Source: Spirometra erinaceieuropaei
Taxonomy: Eukaryota > Platyhelminthes > Cestoda > Diphyllobothriidea > Diphyllobothriidae
NCBI GenBank assembly: GCA_902702965.1
Contig: CACRXP010000036.1
Coordinates: 1,779,758 to 1,843,757 of the forward strand
Direction: 5' to 3'
Length of the DNA stretch: 64,000 bases
Numbering within the stretch: position 1 is the stretch's first letter; every line of letters begins with the position of its first letter. The notes beneath the pieces were generated by a model, which saw only the letters and a list, made by a program, of their open reading frames with translations, was not told where the DNA came from and did no database searches. The position numbers were made by a program, and so were the translations under genes. Below, piece by piece: positions 22,080 through 33,180 of the stretch.

Positions 22080-23400
22080 GTCCATCTGACGTCCATAACT
22101 ATCAGGACGTGCCTAAACCTACGTCTTCAGCACTACTTCTGAAATAGACAATTGTCAATGAAATCTTGATTTCTGTTTGGCTATATAACTTCCGGGCTCT
22201 AACGAGCATGAAAGTTTACCTGGAGGATCCTATCACTTCCCTGCGTAATAAACATCAGTCGGTGGTAATCGTCTACTTTAACCTTAACGAAGCCAACGAA
22301 AAGTTGCCACACAGACGTCTTTTACTAAAATTGGAAGCCCATGGCATCCGGTATTCTCTACTCGACTCCGCTGGCTCTTACTTGTCCAGCCGCTATCTAA
22401 ACGTCATGGTTGGTAATAGCCACTCGGCGCCTCAGTCGAACGCGAGTGGTTCATTTCAAGACACAGTTCTGGGTTCACAACACTTCCTTTTACACATATA
22501 TGATATTTCGACTGAAGTCAGAAATTTGCAAGAGTTTATTTATGTCGATGAGCTCAAGTGTGTTTACTCATATTCGAAGGGCATTGAAGATGTTTGTGAT
22601 GGATCAACCTTGCCTGTGGGAATGAAGTTTTATATGGCAGATAGGGTTTTCTCCGTCTGGGTGTAGTTTCGTGTGTTTTGACTCCACTAAGCTTCCTGTC
22701 CGCATAATCCTTTAAAATAACCCCCTATCAGAATTCTCCAGCATACTGGATCTAAGTCCAAGTTATACAAATAGGCATTCTTTATCATCTCATGCAGATC
22801 GAATTTCTGTAACGGTTGCGCAGATATGCGGGTTGATATCACAAAAATTTTCCCTTATGGAATTTGAGCGAAGAATTTACAGCATGTTTGTTCTTTCCAT
22901 TCTCGAATATTGCTGTCCATTCCTTGATCTAGGTAGTGCATGAGACTGCAGTTAAATCGAGAATTACATAGAGTTTTTATCTGAAAACTCTTCACTCGAA
23001 CTGTATCCGGTATCTCTTATACCGAGATGTTGATTAGCAAACATTAGGTTTTTAAGGGTTCAAAGACCCGAGGTTGGCCTTTGCTTCTTGTATTGCACCA
23101 ACTTTAGCTCTAATCTTTCGGTTATCGCCATCTCACTTCGAGGTGCCAGACTTACGCCACGCGTAAGTCCTCCATGGGGATTCCACCACCTCTTTCTCTG
23201 CATCTAAACGCTCCCTCTTTCTGAATAATCTTTCACTGAGACCCAGATCGTAGCTTAAACTATCGGCATTGAAATCGAAATTACGTAAGCACAATAATTC
23301 GGTAGGGCTAAGGTCATTATTGATTTTTTCGTTCCCGAACACTCAACTTCTGAAGTTTGAGAAGGGCCCACCTGGGATCTAATGGTGAATAAAAATGTTT
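22080..23400 (+). mobile_element. LINE RT fragment of a different family
   Basis: The frame 22166-22666 preserves RT blocks: KVYLEDPITSLRNKHQSV, LPHRRLLLKLEAHGIR (the ..KAFDKVPH.. region), SYLSSRYLNVMVGN, SGSFQDTVLGSQHFLLHIYDIS (from a VPQGSVLGPLLFLLYINDIS-type block) and FIYVDELK. A C-terminal part follows at about 22870-23340 (ILEYCCPF; RGARLTPRVSPPWGF). Stops and substitutions in catalytic blocks show it is inactive. It resembles Jockey/CR1-type polymerases but differs from the 17290 family. Confidence 0.75.
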
Positions 23401-25400
23401 TGCCTGTTTAGGTATAATTCAATTATTTTATTATTAAAGACCCGTCGGGGTCCCATCAAAACAGCATTAGCGAGCCTGTTCGTGCTTTCGACAAGCTCGC
23501 GTCGGACTAGTACATTTATATGGGAACAAGGTACAGAGTAAAACGTGTGAGCGATAATAAAAGTCTGTTAGGGTTCTTCTTTTCATACAGTGGGGTGTGT
23601 GAATAGGACAGTGGGGAAAGGAGGCATTAAGTGGCAGTGGGGCTAAGGTAAAACCGTGTCACAAGGGGAAGAGGGGAACGGGAGCGCGGGGCTATGTGTG
23701 AAGTTAATCAATCTTTGAGTATGGTAGGCGCAGGGCGTACAAGAGGTTCTTCCGCGCGCACACGACCAGCCCCCGTAGCCTAGCAGCAGTCGCTTCTGCT
23801 GTTGTTAGTAAGCGCCGACCCAGTCATTCAGAGTAGTTGGGTGGTGCCTTGTAAATCACACGGGAGGTTTCGTTGGGGTCCACACGATGCTAAGAATCAA
23901 TCCTGTATGCGGAAATGGATCTGCAAATACTCCTAATTTCACATTTTTAACCATTCTGGCAGGTGTTTTCGTATTTTTGTGGGTGGGCCCAAATGACAGC
24001 TTACCGAGAGCACGTGTATACTCGCCAAATGCTCTTCGGAATTGCTCCATGGCAACTTTCGCAAATGTAAAACACTCCTGATTTTAATCTATCGCTAGAT
24101 CCACTTTTATCACTCCTCCTCTGCAGCGACGATTTTCGCGGTTTTTGGTGTCATCTTCTCATCTAGACCCCACGTGATTTGTTGAAGATCACAACAGAGT
24201 CCTCTGTTTTCGCCATCTGCTAGAAGTTTGTTCGGTCACCAAAGAAGTATCAAGGGAGCACCTCCCCCGTTTTGATGACCTCCACAGCTCTTTATATCTC
24301 CACCTCGACAGGACTCTAGGCGGACTGTGAGCGATTGCGCTGGGCTCCTCCTGTCTCGCCACCTTGGCGGTTGCTCCTGATGTCATCCCGAAAATATTAT
24401 GGTTGCCACAACAGCGAATAGCCTCATCCGATTTAGGAGTTCTACCTTTAAAAGGAACCTTCCAAGACGCTATATACCCTCACCTTGAAGGCGACTCTGT
24501 CTCACACGCATGCTTGCCCTCCCACGATCGGCAGCTTTTTTCCTCAAAACTAGTCATATCACATTCATTTTATCTTTTTCAAGAAATGAAGTGTTTCTTT
24601 TACTGTTCAGTAGCCGTTGTTTGTTTACCATACTGTCTATTTTAGAAGTACGAACTGAACTCTGTACAGTGTTTGCCTACCCGTTCTACAACTCACTCGA
24701 AGATGCATTTTTTACTTGCAATGAGAGTACTCTTGAGGGTGTCAGATAAACAATTTCTGTGTACTAGAAATAAAGCTTAATTTACCGGATGACGATAAAT
24801 AATATAAAGAAATATGAGAATTACTCGATGGAAAATTTTCCGTCTGTGTGCGGAGATGACGCGAACATGCTTGTCATGCATACGTTTAAGAATACCTTGC
24901 TGGGGCCATTTGCACTGCGGGGCCGTGGAAGGTGCCGACGCGGCACGAGCGTCTCAAAGTAAGTTGCAGGGGGGAAGTCGATGAATATGTGGGTGGCAGG
25001 GAACCGGCTATTTTCGCCAACATGCGGTTACACCATCTCAGTCCTGGATCCGCGCCAAAAGCGTTCACTTTATTTAGACAACGCGGCCAGACGTGTGGAC
25101 CATTGCACTAGCGAATATCAAAAGCAAACATCTTGATAGATGAATTCGTGGCTGATTTATCCTCTGGCCGAAATCGACATTATTCACGTTTCGCGAAGTG
25201 CAGAACATTGGTGACTTAAAATTAAGTTAAATTAGACCCCCTTACTCTATATCTCGTTTTTTATAATTTTTCCTATTATCTTGCCTTGAAAATAAGGTTT
25301 TTATTGACTGAAAACAAACTTCCAATTCGTTCATTTGACTGAACACACACTTAAGACTACTGTAGTCAGATCGCAGGCAGAATGTTTGAGTTTATTTTAG
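23401..25400. other. No gene recognised
   Basis: Includes a G-rich strand stretch near 23580-23700 and open frames up to 93 codons near 24364, none with recognisable features. No splice-paired exon could be supported. Confidence 0.4.
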
Positions 25401-25419
25401 ATATCTTTTCTGTGTTCTA

Positions 25420-26170
25420 AGGAGGATGGCAGCGCTCAAGTGCCAATATCCAGCCTGGTTGCGAAAATAGTCTCTCAGGAGCTGGAATAAGTCGCCGTCA
25501 GTCATGTCGAACCTACATTTTTACGACGATACACAGAAGACAAGTTCGTTATAATTGAGAGTACCAGACTTGCATGGCCGGCTTAACGGCATTTTCTGCA
25601 ACATTCAGTTCCAAGAGAAGGAGAGCATGACGAAAAGTTGCTTTTCCTTGACAACCTATTCAAACGCAGGCCCAATGGAGAATCAAATACCACGGTGTAT
25701 AGCTCGCGAATAAAGGAGCACAGACGGGCAGTCCGTAGAAGCGACCGATTGTGTCAGGTCGCTACTCGCACTCTGGAGGAAGACCACAAATTCAACTTCA
25801 CAAGCAAGCGGATAATGGCGTGAGCCAGCAATAAGACACGTCGAGAACGCCTAGAAAACTGGGTGTCTGACACAATCTCCATCAAAAAAACACGTTGATA
25901 TACCCCTCTGCTATCACGCGTTGCGTCTTCGCGGCCATAAGGCGATACCCAACTCCCAGCCAAGGGCGCACTCACTCGCGCCGCCGTGAGACGGTGTAGA
26001 CTCAGCCTTATCGCGAACACCACCCCCCCCCCACTCCTATCCCCCTTCTTTGTATGACTACAAAACTGTTCATTTGACTCCGCACTTTCGCAGTCTTTGA
26101 TGATGGCTTCCTGTACGTGATCGAAAGATCGGACTAATACACGTACTGTCCCAGTGCTCCCGCGTTCATC
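25420..26170 (+). mobile_element. Penelope-like element remnant (RT end, GIY-YIG part, tail)
   Basis: Reads VPISSLVAKIVSQELE, then PTFLRRYTEDKFVII (the Penelope RT active block, normally Y-V-D-D, here YTED), then EHDEKLLFLDNLFKRRPNGESNTTVYS. It jumps straight to RIKEHRRAVRRSDRLCQVA, EEDHKFNF and LENWVSDTISI of the GIY-YIG endonuclease half. The RT thumb and the first half of the nuclease are therefore deleted, and several stops are present. A decayed hammerhead motif follows about 100 bp downstream in the same orientation, as expected for these elements. Confidence 0.8.
26093..26160 (+). ncRNA. Decayed hammerhead motif of the 25.4 kb Penelope element
   Basis: TTTGATGATGG, a degenerate stem II region, GAAAGATCGGACTAATA and then CTGTCCCAGTGCTC align in order with the intact motif and flank at 34270-34355. 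Core changes (TTGATGA, GAAAG) make activity unlikely. Confidence 0.45.
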
Positions 26171-26239
26171 TCCTTAGTAGCAAGGTCCTGGAACTCTCAT
26201 ATCCCCTTCCATTCGTAATAATAAGCATATTCTAATTGT

Positions 26240-26340
26240 CTCAACATTCCAGGATAACTGTATTTAAGTCTAGAAGTCGAGTGTTTGGGAATGAAACGGA
26301 CAATAATGACTTTACATCGTCCGAGCTAAGGTGCTATTGT
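26240..26340 (-). repeat. Inverted short copy of a LINE 3' segment
   Basis: The stretch GTCGAGTGTTTGGGAATGAAA..ACAATAATGACTTTA matches the reverse complement of about 23280-23345 at the end of the LINE at 22080. So a piece of the same family lies here in opposite orientation. Confidence 0.5.
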
Positions 26341-27245
26341 AGTTTACTTTCGAATTCTATAATTCAGGGAACGACCTACTTTCAAATGGAAAATTGTTCA
26401 AGAGAAAAATACACTTAGGGGTAAAAAGATGAAACGCTTACATGAAGAGCGAAGAGGCGGTTGGATGACAATGGAGGAATAACGAGTCGTGATTCTCATC
26501 CGTTTGGATTAGGATGTCGATGTGCGGAGAGTTGTGGCTAGAATCAAGGTGAAACAGAAAAGAAGGGCCGGCTTCGAGCCCTCTTACCCATAGAAATTTT
26601 ATTCTAGTAAATTGAGATTTCTCAGAACAATAAAAAGTATATTTAATAGGGGACCCTGCCAACACATGGCCCCGGGGGCCAGACGGAGCCAGGCCCCGTC
26701 CAAATTTTGGTGAATTTCCATCCCTTCTAATGACGTCATTATGCATTATTTTAGACAGATTTCGCTTTTTAGCTTGCATTCACTATTGTAAATGAAGGTG
26801 GGTAACATTTTGTTCACGTAAGGGTTATGGGTGTACAGCGATCAAAAGTCGAATAATATAACCTACTGTACGGAGAATTACGAAAGGGAAAATACTGGTA
26901 ACGTAAATGTGGCGTTATTATCAAGGAGATTTCCTTGCTCGAGCATGGCGCCCCCCTGCGCGTTTTTTTTCGAGGACGGGGCCAGACGGGGCTATCGCGT
27001 GCACAGCCCCGTCGTAGCCCCGCCCAGGCGGGGCCCAGCCCCAGGATCGCATGTCAATTTCTCCGTAGGATGTTCGAAGTGGGTGGAAGGAAGCGGGGAT
27101 GGGAGATAAGCAGAGAGACGTGAAAGAGAGTTTACCGTCACTCTCTGAACTTACTGGTTGTTGAAATGTAGACGGCGAACAGACCAATTCCAGAGAATAG
27201 TATTCATCAGCAAGTTATTTAGATTAACTGGTAGTCGCCTACCGA
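26341..27245. other. GC-rich stretch, no gene recognised
   Basis: Around 26970-27045 the plus strand is very G/C-rich with an inverted pair GACGGGGC / GCCCCGTC and several GGGGC runs. A related but weaker block sits near 26665-26700. No coding evidence. Confidence 0.4.
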
Positions 27246-27249
27246 CAAT

Positions 27250-27780
27250 TTAACTGTCAATTCCGACGATGTCGACCGTGTACTACACAGCCAGGTGCAG
27301 CAGTCACGGTGAATCGCGCGTGAATTAGTCTGTAGTGCTATCATACTTGCACAGCAACTACCACACACTCTCCTCTCCACTCTCCACCGGAATCTGGGAT
27401 CTAGACAGAGTGAAGAAGGCCGGAAGCGGGGGGGGGGCGCAGGTCGCTGGTGCGGCCGGATCCACACTTAAGCGGACCGCCACACTCCCTTGTCCACAAC
27501 ATACACTTGACCAGGATTGTTCACCAAAAACAACAACAACATCCCAACAGGGGTCAGAAGGACGAGGATAACTGGACAGCCATGTCCACCATCTGTACAC
27601 ACAGCGGGAGCGGAAGCGAATGTACAGGGAGGGAACCAGGTATCAGGAAACCGCCAGCGCATACAAGGCTACGAGGGCCATAGTTTGATGATACTGGCAT
27701 ATCACATGATTCCAACCGTTTTGATCTAAAAGGGCAATACCTGGCCCTGCATTTAGCATGGGCCGTCACCCTTCAAGGTT
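27250..27780 (-). mobile_element. Zinc-finger LINE 3' region, copy 1
   Basis: Shares ordered blocks with 27828-28100 and 45064-45560: CGACGATGTCGACCG, a CACTCTCC..CCACTCTCC region, GAAG..CGGAAGCGGGG, CACTTGACCAGGATT, and a GGGCAATACCTGGCCCTGCATTTA block. These are 3' untranslated sequence of minus-strand LINEs. The frames seen here are not genes. Confidence 0.7.
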
Positions 27781-27827
27781 AGATAACTAAGCAGTCATCG
27801 ACTGAGCGTCACTACCCGTAAGCACCC

Positions 27828-29690
27828 GACAGTTCAACCGTCGCGTTCGACGATGTCCACCGTGTGCTACACAGCTAGGTGCAGCAGGCGCGAGGACTTG
27901 CGAGTGAATTAGTTTATAGTAATATCAGACTTGTGTAGCAACTACCACGCTCTCTATTCCCCACTCTCCACCTGTACCCGTGGTCCAGACAGAGTCAAGA
28001 CGACCGGAAGCGGGGATGGGCGCAGGTGGATGGCACGGTCGAGCCTGCACCTTGGTTTTCCACTCTACGCCCCCTGGTTCACAACAACAACAACAATGGG
28101 GGTGGTGGGGTCCCAGTGTGCGTGACGTCTGCCGACAACCGGGTCCGCCATCTCACACCGAAATGTTGGCATTTGTTAGGGTGCGCAAATCCGCTAACGC
28201 CTGCCAGGGTCCAGAATGGCCCCCGTGTTGGCCCAGCGCCTCTACCATGTGACCCTTTTGGGGGTACAAAAGAGTTAGCACATAAGCACACACACACTTC
28301 ACGTGCGTGAAAGTGTCACAGATCGCTCGAAAAAGGGGTTGCGACGGTCTGGCTCTCAGCCCACTAGTCCGCCACTCCACACAATACACACAACTGGACA
28401 GACTGCGTGGACTGAGTTGGGGCGTCAGTCGGCTGCCTTTCGATCCACGGCGCGCAAGGCACCGTCTTCGTCTCAGACTCTAATCACACATGAAGCAGGG
28501 GAACCGTATGGAGAAGGAGCCAAGAAGGACACTTCCCACTTGCGCGGGAGGTGACTGATGGATGCTTGCGGCGGGCGATTTTAATGTGCGGTGAGATGCT
28601 GGTGAGTGAGGATGTAATGGTGTGGTGCAGCCGGTGGCTGTCTACCGCAGGTTTTCGTGGATACGTATGTAGCCTGATAGAGTCGTGCGCGAGTGCAATT
28701 TGGACAGTGAAGGCGGACGGGGGGAGCGTAGGCTAGTGCTCCAGGCACTACTTCGCCAGTCTCCATGCGATGGATTCGCAAGTTTACCGACCGGGCCGAT
28801 GTGTGAGGTGAAGGTTTGATTGCAATGAGGACAAGTATAGATCAGGTTCTCATCCCTGGTATTGACGGTGGCGGTGTTGCTGTTTGCTGGTTTGTCAGGA
28901 TTGTGTTTAGTGCTGATGGGCATGACAGACGCCACATCGGCATGCGTTGAGGCTGTGAAGGAGCGGGAGGATGGTATTGGTAGCTTGGGAGGGTGGTCGA
29001 CGTTAGTTGACGGCGTGGGAGGCGAGGGAGAGGTGGGCGGAGAAACGATAGTTGGGACACCCTGGGTGCTGCAGATGGTCCGAAGGTGTCCAACAAGTAA
29101 AATTGGCGTCAGGATTGCATGTTGACATGGTGTACACGTTGGAGGCGGTTGGGCGTTGATATTGTGAGGCGGCTCATTTACTATCCATATACCAACGTCA
29201 GCTAGATGACGACCTTGTACATCTTCAGCTTTGTGCTGAGTTGAAGACCGTGAAGATTCAAAACTGGGTTTTGAAGACGTCCGAAAGCTCGACTGGCCTT
29301 GAAAATCCGACGGGTCACTTCGTCATCGATCTTGGTGTTTCGGGAGAGGGAGCTGCTCAGATACGTGAAGTTGCCCACCACTTAGAGTTGGGTTCCGTTC
29401 ACGCTGATTTGCGGCGCAATGTGGGCAGTGTTGGGTAGCGGTTAGTGCATGATCACGGTCTTCTCCGTGTTGATGATCAGGCCGATGTTCTCACAGGTGG
29501 CTGAGAAGAGATCCGTGCTCCTTTGCATGTCCACTTCAGAGGTGGCGTTGTGTGCAGTTGTCGGTGAAGAGAAGTTCGTGAGCGGTGGTTGTGGATACGG
29601 GTGATTGGAAGTTCATTCGGCGTCGATTAAGGAGGTGGCCGTCCGTTCTGTAGACGACGTGCAAGCGAAGGCAAAAGCAGCAGCTTAATT
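27828..29690 (-). mobile_element. Zinc-finger LINE, copy 2 (RT end, fingers, 3' region)
   Basis: Reading on the minus strand: an RT C-terminal piece (29690 to about 29190) matching 30900-31340. Next come two C2H2-type fingers with their spacer (29100 to 28580), including CPHCNQTFTSHIGPVG and a later GYIRIHENL. The 3' region (28560 to 27828) ends at GACAGTTCAACC on the plus strand. The fingers are broken by frame shifts. An internal deletion removed most of the RT. Confidence 0.75.
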
Positions 29691-32003
29691 GAGGGCTCAC
29701 TTACCTTGTAGCCTCCTACGGTGTTTCAGACGGAGCCACATCTCGGAGATGTCAATGTGGGGATCCATCTGACCAGCGGAAGCGAGATTACCGTGTGCGG
29801 AGGTGCTAGCACAAATACCTTCACCTAGTTTAGGCCGAACAGGCCCATGCGATGCGTGAAGGTACGAGGGCAGTGTGGGTAGTGCAGGCGAGTGCGTCGG
29901 GTGTAGGTTGCTGCTCCAGGCACTGGTTCGCCAGCTTCTGTGCGATGGATTCGTAAGTGGCTGACAAAGCCGATGTTTGGGGTGAAGGTGCGGTTGCAGT
30001 GAGGGCTGGCGTAGTCCTGGTCTTTATTTCTGGAGTCGGAGGTAGGAGGGATGGTGTCTGTTGTTGTGTTGTCGTGCGTGACAGCCGCCAGAGCGGCCGT
30101 CGTTGGGGTAGTGGCGGAGGAGGAGCCGGGGGAGTAGGAGGAGTAGGAGGAGGAGGAGGAAGAAGAAGAAGAGGAAGAGGGTGAGGAGGATGATGATGCT
30201 GATGATGACGACGACGACGACGACTACGACGATGGAAGTGGTGGTTCAGAAGAGTAGTCAGGGTTAGTTGGCGACGAAGAGGACGAGGAAGATGCTGGCG
30301 GAGGGAAGACGTTTGGTGCGGTCCGAGAGGCGCAGTTGATCCAAAGGTGTCCAATAAGTCCAACTCGTGCCCGGAGTGTCCGTTGACACCGAGGACACGT
30401 TGGAAACGGTCGTGCCTCGGCGTTGCGGACTCGGCGTCGCTGTGATTTGCGCGCTTCGCGTTTCACTTTGGCGGCGGCAATGCGGTTGGCTTCACAGATC
30501 GCAGTGCCTATCCTCATTGTCCTCTTCCATGTCAGACGGTCGTGAACAAGATCTTCCTAGGTGGTCGAATTTATTTGCAGACGCTTCAGGGAGGACTTCA
30601 GAGTATCTTTGTACCGGCGAATTTGGCCTCCTTGACGATGCGAAACCGTCGCGACGTCTCCGTAGAAGAATCGCTTGGGTAGTCGCTCGTCGTCCATGCG
30701 CACCAGGTGGCCGCTCAAACGCATTTACATTTGTCTCAACATGATGTAGATGCTGAGGATTCCCGTCCGTTCCAGCACATCAGTATCGGGGATTCGATCC
30801 TGCCTGTTCAGCCTCAGGATGCGACGAAGACAACTGAGGTGGAAGTGGTTCAGTCGGCGTGCCTGCTTTGTGTACAGCGTCCAAGTCTCCGCTCCATACA
30901 GTAGCGTCGGCAAGATGATGGCCTTATACATCTTCAGCTTCGTGCTCAGTTGGAGACCATGACGATGCCAGACGGTGCTTTGGAGGCGACCGAAGGCCTG
31001 ACTGGCTTTCGAAATCCGGCGTGTCACTTCGTCATCGAATTTGGTGTTAAGGGAGAGGGTGCTGCCCAGGTACGGGAAGTCATCCCCCACTTGCAGTAGG
31101 GTTCCGTTCACACTGATTTGCGGCGCGTTGGGGGCTGTGGCTGTGTTGGCTGGCGGTTGATGCATGACCACCGTCTTCTGCGTGTTGATGACCAGCCCAA
31201 AGTTCTCGCAGGCGGCGGAGAACAGGTCTATGCTCCGTTGCATCTCCTCTTCCGAGGTAGTGTTCAGGGCGCAATCGTCGGCGAAGAGGAGTTCGTGAAC
31301 GGTGGTTGTGGATACGCGTGATTGGAAGTGCATCCGCCGTGGATTCAGGAGGTGGCCGTCTGTCCTGTAGGCGATACGAATCCCGGTGCCTTCATCACGG
31401 TAGGCGTCCATCAGCATGGCAGAGAACATAAGAGTGAAGAGGGTAGGCGCCAGCACGCATCCCTGCTTCACTCCATTGGTCACTGCGAATGCCTCTGAAA
31501 CGGCCCCGTTGTCCGTGACTCGTGCCATCATGCCGTCGTGCAGCTGACGCACCATCTGAATTAGTCGCTCCGGACAGCCGAATTTCTGCATTATCTTCCA
31601 CAGTCCTTCACGATTCACCGTGTCGAAGACTTTCGTCAGGTCCACGAAGGTAGAGTACACGTGGGTCCGCATCTCCTGGCACTTCTCCCGAAGTTATCGG
31701 GCGGCGAAGATCATATCCATGGTGCCGAGATGGCGACGGAAACCGCATTGACTTTCCGGCAGAAGGCCCTGTTCCAGATGATTATTCAGACGATTGAGGA
31801 GGATGCAAGCGAAGATCTTTCCGGCGATATTCAGCAACGAGATGCCAGGGTGATTGTCGCAGAGTTGGCGGTTTCCTTTTCGCTTGTAGAGATGCACGAT
31901 GGTTGCGTCTTTTAAATCTTGCGGGACTTCGCCTTGACGCCACATCTCCTGGAAGAGCACAGTCAGTTCGACCGTCATGACCGACGATGTCCACGTGTGC
32001 CCC
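29691..32003 (-). mobile_element. Zinc-finger LINE, copy 3 (longest)
   Basis: Minus strand: RT from about 31960 (TVLFQEMWRQGEVPQDLKD) through [48 protein letters not shown] (31274-31285), [13 protein letters not shown] and SGHLVRMDDERLPKR. A finger CPRCQRTLRARVGLIGHL follows near 30400, then a Pro/Ser-rich low-complexity linker (30100-30300) and two more finger remnants (29960-29830). The 5' part (ORF1 and endonuclease) is missing. It begins directly after the 3'-terminal sequence of another copy (see findings). Confidence 0.85.
30224..32003 (-). pseudogene. LINE RT plus first C2H2 finger, three nonsense codons
   Basis: One reading frame stays open from about 32003 to 30224 except for three stops: TAA at 31694-31696, TAA at 30725-30727 and TAG near 30565. 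The first two sit where relatives would have Gln and the third where Gln or Trp is expected. RT motifs including FADD are intact and there is no frame shift, so the copy is recent. The polypeptide runs from RT through a basic segment (KVKREARKSQRRRVRN) into a C2H2-like finger. The product would be a retrotransposon polymerase, here inactive. Confidence 0.8.
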
Positions 32004-32004
32004 A

Positions 32005-33180
32005 TAGCAGGATGAAAGCCATCATTGGAGGAAAAATCCTCCAAGTCTACTGCCTATTTCAATCGCAGTTGTCCATTTCAGCCATTAGCTGGCCTGTATT
32101 CTGTTTGGCCGAGTTCACCAAGAGGGGTTGTCTACCCAATTAATTTGCGTTTTGACTGCCCAGTTACCTGCGGCTGTGGAGTCCTAGTTGTTGTGGCTTT
32201 TATGTATTCTCATTCTGCTAGGTGAGACCACGTAGATGGGCATTGGTGTAGAAGGTCCCAGCTACTGACGAGGTTCTTTATGACAGTCCTTCGCCCGTTC
32301 CGTTTTAATTGGCTGTGACCATGCAATGTTATCCCCCTATTGGCAGGTCCACGTGTGCCCGGCGCCCGTTTAAGAAGCGAGCACTAAGCCGGCCCAGCCT
32401 TTGCCTGTTTTCTTTGTGACTGACTGCTGAAAGATTGTTATTTTGGCGGAAATTCAGCAGGACAGGTGGTTGCGTTGACATCTAAATTTTCCTAATTTTT
32501 CTGTTCAGAATCACTTTTCTGTGGCTTTTTAGTAATCATTCGTGCCCTGTTGCACTGAGTGTAATGATTGTTCCTCCAGTTGCGCTTGCGCGATTAAACT
32601 GGTAACAACCAAGGAACATGAAACCAGTAGCCCAAGGCCACCATGGGACGCAGTGGCCACCTTTGTATGTCGTCTATCGTATAATGAACACCAGTAACGG
32701 CAGTGAGTTCGCTGAGCATGGATCATTGCCAAGACCCTCAGAAAAGTGGTTTTGAACCGCAGACTTTGTGAAATTCAGACTTCAAGGCAACCAATCGTCG
32801 TGTTGAATTTCCGCCAAAACAAAAAATATTTGAGCAGCCACTTACAACAATAGCAGGTTGAAACTGGAATGAACGAGTGCTCGCTGTTCAAAGAGGCGCC
32901 AGGTACATAAGAACCTGCCACTAGGACGTCAACGTTCGTGGTCACACTCAGTGAAATCTGAGTCAGCCTAGGGCGGAACGTATCGAGCCCACAGCAAACA
33001 GGACTTAACAACCACAGGACGTCAGACAGTTAAACGACAAATCGTCGAGTAGGCCATCCCTCTTGGCCGTCACGGCCAACTTCAAATGAGGCCGGTTAAT
33101 GGCCGAAGTCGATAAATGAGACTGAAGTGGAGAGTAGATTTGGATGACTTTTCCTCTATTGATGACCCCGAGCATGGCAG
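32005..33180. mobile_element. Long imperfect inverted-repeat (foldback) element
   Basis: Arms of over 400 bp, about 32005-32480 and 32780-33180, pair with many small gaps. Examples: GGAGGAAAAATCCTCCAAGTCTAC against the complement of 33140-33170, TTTTGGCGGAAATTCA (32440 region) against TGAATTTCCGCCAAAA (32805 region), and GCGAGCACT on both arms. I estimate roughly 70-75% arm identity by eye. No transposase frame. Its left end coincides with the 5' truncation point of the LINE at 29691-32003. Confidence 0.6.

Noticed and set aside
29830..30363. 177-codon Pro/His-rich minus-strand frame
   Set aside because: It is an off-frame reading of the low-complexity linker between LINE fingers. The real element frame is different there.
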